Assembly: GCA_937914725.1 (NCBI GenBank)
Contig: CALDMJ010000192.1
Span: forward strand, 1-24,358
Origin: an uncultured Clostridia bacterium
GTDB taxonomy: Bacteria > Bacillota > Clostridia > Christensenellales > UBA1242
Reading direction: 5' to 3'
Length of the DNA stretch: 24,358 nucleotides
Shown here: piece after piece, positions 10,220 to 17,476 of the stretch
How the letters are laid out: each line of letters begins with the position of its first letter
How positions within the stretch are numbered: the first letter of the stretch is position 1
The notes under the pieces: model-generated
The model's database searches: none
What the model was told of the DNA's origin: nothing
What the model saw: the letters and a program-made list of their open reading frames with translations, nothing else
Program-made: the position numbers and the translations under genes

Positions 10220-10225
10220 ATTCTA

Positions 10226-10267
10226 CTTCCTTCGGTTTATTATACCAAATCGTCAAAAATTTGTAAA
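10226..10267 (-). promoter_or_regulatory. Promoter and ribosome binding site of the helicase gene
   Basis: On the minus strand, TTTACA (10262-10267) and TATAAT (10239-10244) are 17 bases apart. The leader carries AAGGAAG at 10226-10232, 6 bases before the ATG. This is an ordinary vegetative-type promoter with a leader, unlike the leaderless ones elsewhere in the window. Confidence 0.75.
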
Positions 10268-10287
10268 GGCTGTGTGAAAAATTGTTT

Positions 10288-10322
10288 AAAAAAAATTAAA
10301 AGCAGGACAACTATTGTCCTGC
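10288..10322 (-). terminator. Intrinsic terminator of the recF-ttcA operon
   Basis: A perfect 9-bp stem (10302-10310 with 10314-10322) has a 3-base loop, followed on the minus strand by a long T-rich tract (10288-10301). The loop is the TAG stop codon of the ttcA-like gene itself, so the last three sense codons form one arm of the hairpin. Confidence 0.9.
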
Positions 10323-11021
10323 AAAAAAGTTTTGGTGTCGTGATTTATCTAACAGTGCAACAAGTACATTGTCACGAAAGTCTTTGTTGACCTTTTCAAA
10401 CTCAGCGAGCGTGTCTTTGATTTCTTGTCGCTTAGTGTGCTTGTCAGCTGGGCAAGGATTTTTGAAAATCGGAAAATCTTTTGAATAATTGATGATTTCG
10501 CTTTCGCGAATATAAATGAGTGGGCGAATTTGATAGATCTTTGTGCGGTCAAGGTAAGATAGCGGCGAAAATGTCGAAAGTCGCGACTCAAATGCAAGAC
10601 TCATAAAAAATGTTTCGATAAAGTCGTCGCCGTGATGTCCAAGCGCAATTTTGTTGCAGCCAAGTTCTTTTGCTGCACTGACAAGTTGTCCCTTGCGAAG
10701 ACTTGAGCAAAGACTGCAAGGATTCTTTTCTTTTCGCACATTAAATAGAATGTCATATATTTGAGTTTTGACAATGTGGAGTTCGATGCCGCGTGATTTG
10801 CAAAACTCACTGAGTTTTGATAAGTCGTATTGTCCGTCAAACATATCAATTGTGATGACCGTGAAATCAAAATCGACAATAGTAGTTTTTTTTAGTTTGC
10901 TAAAGAGGTCAACAAGTGTCAAACTATCTTTGCCGCCCGAAAGCCCGATTGCGATTTTGTCGCCATTGTTTACAAGGCTAAATTCCTTGATTGCTTTTAC
11001 AAATTTTGAAAATATTTCCAT
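10311..11021 (-). CDS. ttcA: TtcA-family PP-loop tRNA 2-thiolation protein
   Basis: A 236-residue PP-loop ATPase with SGGKDS at 28-33. Next comes a CSLC motif (Cys102, Cys105) followed by SSLRKG, then ALGHHGDDFIET, IRPLIYIRE, and a third cysteine, Cys190, in NPCPAD. E. coli TtcA holds its iron-sulphur cluster on three cysteines placed like these. The TtcA family adds sulphur to cytidine 32 of tRNA, but Bacillota paralogues are not all tested, so the substrate is inferred. The ATG at 11021 has AAAGGT upstream, and the gene starts 9 bases after the recF stop, so the two are cotranscribed. The stop is TAG, inside the operon terminator. TilS is less likely because of the cysteine pattern. Confidence 0.85.
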   Translation of the reverse strand: MEIFSKFVKAIKEFSLVNNGDKIAIGLSGGKDSLTLVDLFSKLKKTTIVDFDFTVITIDMFDGQYDLSKLSEFCKSRGIELHIVKTQIYDILFNVRKEKNPCSLCSSLRKGQLVSAAKELGCNKIALGHHGDDFIETFFMSLAFESRLSTFSPLSYLDRTKIYQIRPLIYIRESEIINYSKDFPIFKNPCPADKHTKRQEIKDTLAEFEKVNKDFRDNVLVALLDKSRHQNFFAGQ

Positions 11022-11030
11022 AGTTTACCT

Positions 11031-12116
11031 TTAGTTTTGTATAATTTTTCCGTTTTGAATTGTAAATTTTGTAGATTTATACGGGTATGAAAACGATGTG
11101 CCTGTCAAAATTGTTTGAACATTTGATATGTTAGAAAGCAGTTTTTGGCACCTAGCGTCGTCAAGTTCGCTTAAAACATCATCCAAAATTAAAATGGGGT
11201 ATTCGCCGATTTCATCTTTAAATATTTCTAGTTCGGCAAGCTTAAGCGAAAGGGCGGACGTCCTTTGCTGCCCTTGCGAACCAAAACTTCGCAAATCAAT
11301 CTCATTGCATACGATTTTGAGGTCATCGCGGTGGGGTCCCACAGTCGTGTAACCAAGACTCAAATCTTTGTCTGTTGCTTCTTCAAGCGCAGCATATAGT
11401 TTGCGGTAAACATCGTCAACATTCGCGCCGTCAAGCCCTGTGTATGTGATTTGTAAATTCTCCGCCTTGTCCGTCAAACGTGAGTGAATGTCGTGCGCAA
11501 TAGCGTTTAGATTGCAAGTGAAGTTGTGGCGCGCAAAAATTATTTTTGCGCCCACTTGCGAGAGTTGCTCGTTCCAAACATCAAGCCCGCTTTTGGCAGT
11601 CGTTTTATCAAAGCTGTCCTTTAAAAGTTTGTTTCGTTGTGCAAGTATTTTCTCGTAGCGCAAAAGGTTGTAAAAATATACCTTTGACATTTGTGACAAG
11701 TCTATGTCCAAAAATTTCCGTCTGTCAACAGGGCTTTCTTTGACAAGTTTAAGGTCATCAGGCGAAAAGAAAACAGCATTTATGTTTCCAAAAAGTTCGC
11801 CAATTCGCAAAATCGACATACCATTGATGCGGATAATCTTTTTTTCAGTTTTTGACAACAATATTTCAACAACTTTTTCGCCTGCGACTTTTTCGCACAC
11901 TACCTTGATTTTTGCTTTCTCTTTGTCAAAGTTTATGAGTTCGCGCTCCTTGCTAGTGCGGTGACTTTTGCCAATACAGCAAAAGTTGATTGCCTCGACA
12001 AGGTTAGTTTTGCCTTGTGCGTTTTTGCCAATAAGTACATTTAGCCCGTCGTTAAACTCGATAATTTGGTGCTCGTAGTTGCGAAAATTTTGCAATTCCA
12101 AACGCTTTATTTTCAT
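11031..12116 (-). CDS. recF: DNA replication and repair protein RecF
   Basis: A 361-residue SMC-like ATPase of standard RecF length. It opens MKIKRLELQNFRNY, has Walker A GKNAQGKT at 30-37, the ABC signature region SFGSQGQQR, and Walker B LILDDVLSELD. RecF acts with RecO and RecR to load RecA on gapped DNA. The open frame extends eight codons further to 12140, but the promoter -10 box overlaps that stretch. The family N-terminus fits the ATG at 12114-12116, so I chose it. No ribosome binding site precedes it, and the TATAAT box ends 6 bases upstream, so the mRNA is predicted leaderless. In many bacteria recF lies beside dnaA-dnaN; here it heads an operon with a ttcA-like gene. Confidence 0.95.
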   Translation of the reverse strand: MKIKRLELQNFRNYEHQIIEFNDGLNVLIGKNAQGKTNLVEAINFCCIGKSHRTSKERELINFDKEKAKIKVVCEKVAGEKVVEILLSKTEKKIIRINGMSILRIGELFGNINAVFFSPDDLKLVKESPVDRRKFLDIDLSQMSKVYFYNLLRYEKILAQRNKLLKDSFDKTTAKSGLDVWNEQLSQVGAKIIFARHNFTCNLNAIAHDIHSRLTDKAENLQITYTGLDGANVDDVYRKLYAALEEATDKDLSLGYTTVGPHRDDLKIVCNEIDLRSFGSQGQQRTSALSLKLAELEIFKDEIGEYPILILDDVLSELDDARCQKLLSNISNVQTILTGTSFSYPYKSTKFTIQNGKIIQN

Positions 12117-12151
12117 ATGTTTATTATACCACAAAATCAAATTTTATGCAA
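12117..12151 (-). promoter_or_regulatory. Leaderless-type promoter of recF
   Basis: On the minus strand: TTGCAT (12146-12151), a 17-base spacer ending TTGTGG, TATAAT (12123-12128), then AAACAT and the ATG. TGTG one base before the hexamer makes an extended -10. The expected start site falls on or next to the A of the ATG. The box shares TTGTGGTATAAT and its spacing to ATG with the promoter at 17441. Confidence 0.8.
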
Positions 12152-12210
12152 GTATGTGCTTACTGGTGATGTATTTTAAAAAGCGCTAGACGACACAGAT
12201 GAGGTAGTTA

Positions 12211-12243
12211 ATTAATGTGTCTATACTGTTTTTAGACATTAAT
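12211..12243. repeat. Imperfect inverted repeat, possible operator
   Basis: Arms of 11 matching bases (ATTAATG plus TCTA on the left at 12211-12224, with a 2-base bulge, and TAGACATTAAT at 12233-12243) surround a short centre. The right arm covers the -35 hexamer of the candidate promoter at 12232, so a bound repressor could block it. No regulator gene lies alongside. Function is inferred from position only. Confidence 0.45.
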
Positions 12244-12320
12244 CAAATTTGCAGTACAATACAGCATTGACCGAAGGAGACTAAATAAATCATAAAATTA
12301 ATGGTAATGCTCTTTTTTTT
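12232..12320 (+). promoter_or_regulatory. Promoter, short leader and terminator hairpin upstream of the exporter operon (candidate attenuator or small RNA)
   Basis: TTAGAC (12232-12237) and TACAAT (12255-12260) are 17 bases apart. The predicted transcript from about 12267 runs into a hairpin (AGCATTGACC at 12263-12272 against GGTAATGCT at 12303-12311, one bulge) followed by eight T at 12313-12320. The roughly 30-base loop holds GAAGGAG, a good Shine-Dalgarno sequence, but no start codon at normal distance. The first ATG is at 12301 and opens a 16-codon frame ending at 12351. This could be a small RNA of about 55 bases or an attenuator for the exporter downstream. Confidence 0.45.
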
Positions 12321-12350
12321 GCGTGTTAACGCACAAAAATGCTATGTATA

Positions 12351-12457
12351 ACCGTAAAAATGATAAAATACGGTACTTAATATAGTAGAAAAAACAAAAA
12401 AATATGCTATAATTTGGAAAAATAAAAGCTACTTTGCAAAAACTAAGAAAAGGGGGA
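12351..12457 (+). promoter_or_regulatory. Proximal promoter and ribosome binding site of the exporter operon
   Basis: A 6-bp inverted repeat (ACCGTA at 12351-12356, TACGGT at 12369-12374) precedes TATAAT at 12408-12413, which is preceded by TATGC (extended -10). No clear -35 is visible. The ribosome binding site AAGGGGG at 12450-12456 stands 7 bases before the TTG start at 12464 and decides that start. Together with the two preceding entries this accounts for the 347-base gap between recF and the exporter. Confidence 0.6.
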
Positions 12458-12463
12458 ATTGAG

Positions 12464-14182
12464 TTGAACAAGTTATTCCGTTTTTTTAAGGGTTATCGAA
12501 AGGAAATGATTTCCGCACCCATTTTCAAGTTTGCTGAAACAATAACGGATATTGTCATTCCGCTTTTGGTTGCGAATATGATTGACATTGGGGTGAAGAA
12601 CCACGACTTAAATTATATTCTAGGCTGGGGTGCAGTTGTCATCGTTTTGAACATTGTGGGAATTGTTAGCGCAATGGTTTGCTCAAAATTAGCCGCGCGC
12701 GCTTGCGCGGGCATTAGCTATGATATTAGGCGGGGGTTGTATGCGCACATCAATACGCTTTCGCACGCCGAACTTGACAAATTTGGAACTGCCACACTCA
12801 ACAACCGTATGACGCACGACGTCTCGCGTTTTGAAACTGCGCTTGGTATGTTTTTGAGAACAGTTATGCGTGCACCATTCTTGATTGTTGGCTCTGCCAT
12901 TATGGCAATGATTATCGATATCAAGTTGTCACTACTATTTTTGATTGTCGCGCCGCTAATATTAATTGTTGTATTCCTGATTTTGAAGAAAACTGAACCG
13001 CTTTACGACAAAACGCAAAAAGATTTGGATAGAGTATCGGAAATCACGCGTGAGAACTTGCAGGGCGCAAGAGTTGTGCGCGCTTTCAACAAGCAAGACT
13101 ATGAGGAGGAGCGCTTTGCTAAATCGGCAAAAACTTTGCGAAAATCGGCAGTCAAAGTCGTTTCGGTTTCGTCATTGCTAAATCCTTTTACTGGAACAAT
13201 CATCAATTTTGCGATTATCGCCGTACTGTGGTTTGGGGGCTTGCAAGTCAATACGGGCAGCCTCACGCAAGGACAAATCATTGCGTTTGTAAACTACCTT
13301 ACGCAAATTTCAATCGCGCTTGTTTCGCTTGCAAACTTGATAATTGCGTTTATTAAAGCAATCAACTGTAGCCATCGAATAAATGAAGTGTTTGACACTC
13401 AGCCGTCGGTGGTTGAAACTAACAAAGAATATATCAATATTGAAGAAAACAAAGATGTCCCTAAAATTGAATTTAAAAATGTCAGCCTTGCATACTCGAA
13501 CAGCGCAAAATTTGCAGTGAAAAACCTGAGTTTTAAAGCGTATGTAGGTGACACTATCGGCATTATTGGTGGGACGGGTAGCGGCAAAAGCAGCGTTGTC
13601 AGTTTAATTCCGCGATTTTATGACGCAACGAGCGGCAAAGTACTAATCGACGGCGTCGATGTCAAAGATTATAGTTTTGAGCAACTGCGCGGGCAAATAG
13701 GGCTTGTTCCGCAAAAGGCAGTGTTATTTAAGGGAACGCTTAAAGAAAATTTGCAGTGGAGAAAACCCAGCGCGACGCTTTTGGAACTACAAAAGGCGGT
13801 AAAAATTTCGCAAAGCGCCGAATTTGTCGACGAACTGCCCGATAAGTACGATTATAAAGTTCAAGCGGGCGGCAAAAACTTTTCGGGCGGGCAGCGTCAG
13901 CGCCTAACAATCGCGCGTGCGCTTGTCGGCGATCCGCAAATTCTCATTATGGATGATAGCGCCTCAGCGCTCGACTTTGCAACGGATGCGAACTTGCGCC
14001 GCGCGATCAAAGAGGAAATTAAAGCGACCGTTATCATCGTTTCGCAGCGCGCAAACACAGTGCGCAACGCAAATCAAATTATTGTTATGGACAACGGCAA
14101 CATTGTCGGGCAAGGTACGCACAAAGAACTTATGGAAACTTGCGACGTCTATCGCGAAATCTATCAATCACAAACAAAATGA
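12464..14182 (+). CDS. Heterodimeric ABC exporter subunit with degenerate ATP site
   Basis: A 572-residue half transporter: six membrane helices (about residues 15-300) then a nucleotide-binding domain. Walker A is GGTGSGKS at 369-376, the Q-loop glutamine is Q417, and the signature SGGQ is at 474-477. Walker B ends in D497-D498, with Asp where the catalytic Glu belongs, and the switch His is Q528. This is the pattern of the non-catalytic half in heterodimeric exporters such as BmrCD, LmrCD or TM287/288, which pump drugs or other hydrophobic compounds. The frame extends ten codons upstream to another TTG, but the AAGGGGG site points to TTG at 12464. The partner follows 102 bases later. Substrate unknown. 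Confidence 0.88.
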   Translation: MNKLFRFFKGYRKEMISAPIFKFAETITDIVIPLLVANMIDIGVKNHDLNYILGWGAVVIVLNIVGIVSAMVCSKLAARACAGISYDIRRGLYAHINTLSHAELDKFGTATLNNRMTHDVSRFETALGMFLRTVMRAPFLIVGSAIMAMIIDIKLSLLFLIVAPLILIVVFLILKKTEPLYDKTQKDLDRVSEITRENLQGARVVRAFNKQDYEEERFAKSAKTLRKSAVKVVSVSSLLNPFTGTIINFAIIAVLWFGGLQVNTGSLTQGQIIAFVNYLTQISIALVSLANLIIAFIKAINCSHRINEVFDTQPSVVETNKEYINIEENKDVPKIEFKNVSLAYSNSAKFAVKNLSFKAYVGDTIGIIGGTGSGKSSVVSLIPRFYDATSGKVLIDGVDVKDYSFEQLRGQIGLVPQKAVLFKGTLKENLQWRKPSATLLELQKAVKISQSAEFVDELPDKYDYKVQAGGKNFSGGQRQRLTIARALVGDPQILIMDDSASALDFATDANLRRAIKEEIKATVIIVSQRANTVRNANQIIVMDNGNIVGQGTHKELMETCDVYREIYQSQTK

Positions 14183-14284
14183 TTGTTTATAAATATTAGT
14201 ATCAATGAATTAGCGATGTATTTTCCACGCAAATATACAAAGTCACTAACAAATTGTAAAAACAATTAAATAAGGAGGTGAATA

Positions 14285-16297
14285 GTGAAAAAAGCGCCCA
14301 AAATTAAACGCAGTAGAGAGGAAGAAAAAGAATACCGAAAACTGCAAAAAGCAATTGCTGCCCTTCCAAATCCATCGTTCAACAACCCCGAAAAAGTGCA
14401 GCCAACTAAGGATGTAAGCGTTCCTAGCGTCATTCCTGCAATTATTGGTAAAAACAAAACAGCAGTTTTTGGAGATGAAAAGCCCGCAAGTGTGACTGAT
14501 ACGTCGATCATCCTTGACACCAACAAAAAGCGAATTGAAAGTGTCGCGCGCTTGCGCAAGCCAAAAGCACGAAAAACCATTTTCCGTGCGCTCGGCTATA
14601 TGAAAAAGTATTGGTACTTACTGATTTTGGTACTGTTATTTTCAGCAATCAACTCAGCATTTGAAATTTTTATCCCGCTCATCATCGGTGACGCGATTGA
14701 CTATATCGTGGGCGTCGGCAATGTTAATTTTGATAAAATCATTGAGTATATCATATATCTTTCAGTTTGCATCGTCGGGTTTGCGGTATTTAGGTGGTTA
14801 TTGTTGCGCACGGCAAACGGAATGAGTTATAAAGTCGAACAACAAATGCACAATGATATGTTCAAAAAGTTTAACAAAGTTCCGCTCAAATATATTGACA
14901 GTTCCAGTCACGGGGACTTGCAAAGTCGTATGATAAACGACGTCGACTTGATTACGGACGGTTTTGTTATGGGGCTGATTACATTTTTCGACTGCCTCGC
15001 AACGATTGTTTTGACGCTCATTTTTATGATAAAAATCAACGTCACAATGGCAATCGTAATTATTTGCGCGACGCCGCTTTCAATAATTGCAGCAGCAATA
15101 ATTGCAAAAATTTCGCACAAACTCTTTAAAAAGCAAGCAAAAAGCGTCGGTGACTTGTCGGGCACAATGGTAGAAATGGTTGGCAACCAAAAAATTGTCA
15201 AAGGCTTTTTGTATGAAGAACGCTCCATAGAAAAGTTTGACGACATCAACAAAAAGTTGCGCGACGTCAGTGAAAAGGCAACATTTTACTCCTCGCTCTC
15301 TGCGCCAATATCGCGCTTTGTCAATGGGCTACTATATGCAACAGTTGCAATCGTCGGCTGCGTGTTTGCGCTCAAAGGGAATTTGACCGTCGGCGGAATT
15401 TCAATATTCTTGACATTTGCAAACAAGTACTCTCGTCCATTTAATGATATAGCGGATGTTTTTGCGGACTTGCAAGCAGCATACGCGTCAGCAGTCAGGG
15501 TCTTTAACGTCCTAGATATGAAAGACGAAGTTAGTGATGTGGGGTTGCCTGAGATAAAAAGATGTACAGGGCAAGTTGAATTTAGCGATGTAGATTTTTC
15601 GTATACGCGCGATAAGCGCCTTATCCAAAATCTTAATTTGAGAGTAGAAAAGGGACAAAAGGTCGCAATCGTGGGACCCACAGGTTGCGGGAAAAGTACG
15701 CTTATCAATTTGTTGATGCGATTCTACGATGTCGATAAGGGTGAAATTTCCGTCAGTGGACACCCGATAAAACAAGTGACGCGAAAAAGTTTGCGCAAGC
15801 AATACGGAATGGTTTTGCAAGAAACGTGGCTGTTTTCGGCGACAATTCGCGACAATATTGCGTATAGTAAAACAAATGCGACAGAAAAGGAAATTCGTCG
15901 TGCCGCGCGCCTTGCGGGTGTCGACCACTTTATCTAGACTTTGCCAAACGGCTATGATACTATGATTAATGAAAACGGTGATAATCTCTCTCAAGGGCAA
16001 AAACAACTCATTTGTATCGCGCGACTGTTTTTGGCAAATCCGCCAATGCTCATCTTGGACGAAGCGACAAGTAATATTGACACAAGAACAGAATTAGCAA
16101 TTCAAGAAGCATTTAGCAAAATGATGAAAGGGAAAACAAGCTTTGTTGTCGCGCACAGGCTTTCAACAATCGTATCTAGTGACATCATACTTGTAATGAA
16201 CAAAGGAAACATCATCGAACAAGGCACGCACAAACAGTTACTTGCGCAAAAGGGGTTTTATTATAACCTTTATAATAGCCAATTCAGCAGATATTAA
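14285..16297 (+). pseudogene. Heterodimeric ABC exporter subunit with catalytic ATP site, interrupted by an in-frame TAG
   Basis: GTG start at 14285 behind a perfect AAGGAGGTG site. Codons 1-550 are open, codon 551 (15935-15937) is TAG, and the same frame then stays open to TAA at 16297, giving 670 residues if the TAG is read. Walker A is GPTGCGKS at 464-471 and the Q-loop is LQETWLF. After the TAG come signature LSQGQ (S569), Walker B LILDEATS (catalytic E593) and switch H624. The amber therefore separates Walker A from the rest of the nucleotide-binding domain. No frameshift or decay is visible on either side; homologues have a polar residue here, so CAG to TAG is the simplest change. Residues 1 to about 105 form a charged extension before the first membrane helix. 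It may be a fresh pseudogene, a suppressed or read-through stop, or a sequence error. Confidence 0.8.
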
Positions 16298-16312
16298 AAT
16301 TTTGCCTACGTC

Positions 16313-16357
16313 TTGACAAATTCTTATAGTATGCTATAATATATCCATATAAGGAGA
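16313..16357 (+). promoter_or_regulatory. Strong promoter and ribosome binding site for the gene at 16364
   Basis: Consensus TTGACA at 16313-16318 and TATAAT at 16335-16340, 16 bases apart, with TATGC in front of the -10 (extended). AAGGAGAT starts at 16351, a standard distance from the ATG at 16364. This is the best vegetative promoter in the window and predicts high expression. Confidence 0.85.
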
Positions 16358-16363
16358 TATGTT

Positions 16364-17368
16364 ATGGCAGCAAACGAAAAACCAAAAGTAGCAAACAAAG
16401 CAGCGGATGCAATTGAGGTCGAAAACGTTGGGAAAGTTGTAGAAATTGATTTAGATGACGTCGCAGTAGCTAACCTTGAAACTATGACTGATAAAGAAGT
16501 CGAAGAATATGTAATGTCACTTATTGAAAGTGATGAACTTAAAAACAGTGCCGACCACCCATATATTCTTGATTTGGGCGGGCATTCATCATATGTCGGT
16601 GAAAATATTTTGCTCGAACAAATGATGTTTAGAAAAGTCAAGAAAGCAATGAATCTTGTTATTTTGAGCGCAAAACATGACAAGAAAGCAATGCAATATT
16701 GGGAAAGTTATGGGATGCTACCCGACCAAATGAGCCCTTTTGAACAAGCAATCTTAAAAGGTATCAAATTTGATTACCAAGCAATCGCAAATGACTTCAA
16801 CGATATGTGCGAAGGGAAGTCAACCGATTTTATTGCTCGTTTTGAGTCTCTGTTCCAAATTTGCCAAATTAAAACGATTGAAAGCAAATTACTTAGTATT
16901 TTTGATAGCGAAATCCAACGAGAAAAGAGCAATGGTCAAGTGGCAATATATCAAAACATTGTTACAGCAACGGAATACATCTATAGCTTGTTTGCAACGG
17001 GGCTTGCAGAACACACGCGATTGATGAAAGAAACAACATTTGACGGCTACTTCGTCGAGGAAACGAAGAAGTGGTTTGGAAGAAAGAAGAATGAGTATCC
17101 AAAGGATATTTTACTTGAAGATTATTTGGAAATGCCAAAGAATTTGACAAATGAATGCATTGAAGTTGCTGTTAGTATAGGTATTTCGGAAGATGACCTT
17201 AAAGCGCTTTGCGATAGCCTTGAAAATATGACGCAAGCATTTAGTGAAGCAAACGCCGAAACAATTAAAGCAATTCACGACCAAGTTGAAAACGCAAATA
17301 TGCTCAGTAATGAGTCAATGCTATATGCTCGCCCCTCTGTCGATAAACAAGACTTGATGTTCAATTAA
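16364..17368 (+). CDS. Acidic soluble protein of unknown function
   Basis: A 334-residue protein I do not recognise. The first 20 residues are rich in Ala, Lys and Asn and look unstructured. The rest is acidic and reads as mostly alpha-helical, with amphipathic stretches (for example around EEYVMSLIESDEL, LFQICQIKTIESKLLSIFDS and LKALCDSLENMTQAF). There is no signal peptide, membrane helix, cysteine pair or nucleotide-binding motif. An E. coli TelA (toxic anion resistance) resemblance was considered because of the length, acidity and the LEQMMFRKVKKAM and LYARPSVD segments, but the match is not good enough to assign. Start, ribosome binding site, consensus promoter and terminator are all clear, so it is a real, well-expressed single gene. 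Confidence 0.82.
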   Translation: MAANEKPKVANKAADAIEVENVGKVVEIDLDDVAVANLETMTDKEVEEYVMSLIESDELKNSADHPYILDLGGHSSYVGENILLEQMMFRKVKKAMNLVILSAKHDKKAMQYWESYGMLPDQMSPFEQAILKGIKFDYQAIANDFNDMCEGKSTDFIARFESLFQICQIKTIESKLLSIFDSEIQREKSNGQVAIYQNIVTATEYIYSLFATGLAEHTRLMKETTFDGYFVEETKKWFGRKKNEYPKDILLEDYLEMPKNLTNECIEVAVSIGISEDDLKALCDSLENMTQAFSEANAETIKAIHDQVENANMLSNESMLYARPSVDKQDLMFN

Positions 17369-17410
17369 TAGGAACTATATAGGCAATCTTAATGTTGAAT
17401 ACTTAATAAG

Positions 17411-17439
17411 CGCGTATCACTATAGTGGCGCGTTTTTTT
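17411..17439 (+). terminator. Intrinsic terminator after the unknown acidic protein
   Basis: CGCG and CACTA at 17411-17422 pair with TAGTG and CGCG up to 17432, with a small internal loop, followed by seven T at 17433-17439. It separates the upstream gene from the importer promoter, which starts two bases later. Confidence 0.8.
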
Positions 17440-17440
17440 G

Positions 17441-17476
17441 TTGCATTGAATTCTTAAATTGTGGTATAATGAATAT
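17441..17476 (+). promoter_or_regulatory. Leaderless-type promoter of the ABC importer operon
   Basis: TTGCAT (17441-17446), an 18-base spacer ending TTGTGG, TATAAT (17465-17470), then six bases and the ATG at 17477. There is no Shine-Dalgarno site. The -10 context is the same as at recF, including TGTG one base before the hexamer. Confidence 0.8.

Noticed and set aside
12301..12351. Sixteen-codon gene with a GAAGGAG ribosome binding site
   Set aside because: The site is 19 bases from the ATG, too far for normal initiation. It is kept only as part of the attenuator hypothesis and not called as a gene.
12434..12463. Upstream TTG as the start of the first exporter subunit
   Set aside because: The AAGGGGG ribosome binding site would then lie inside the coding region, and the family N-terminus fits the TTG at 12464.
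17418..17427. CACTATAGTG palindrome as an operator, since related strings occur near 19806 and 20007
   Set aside because: It forms the core of an intrinsic terminator with a T7 tail, and the other occurrences match only partly.
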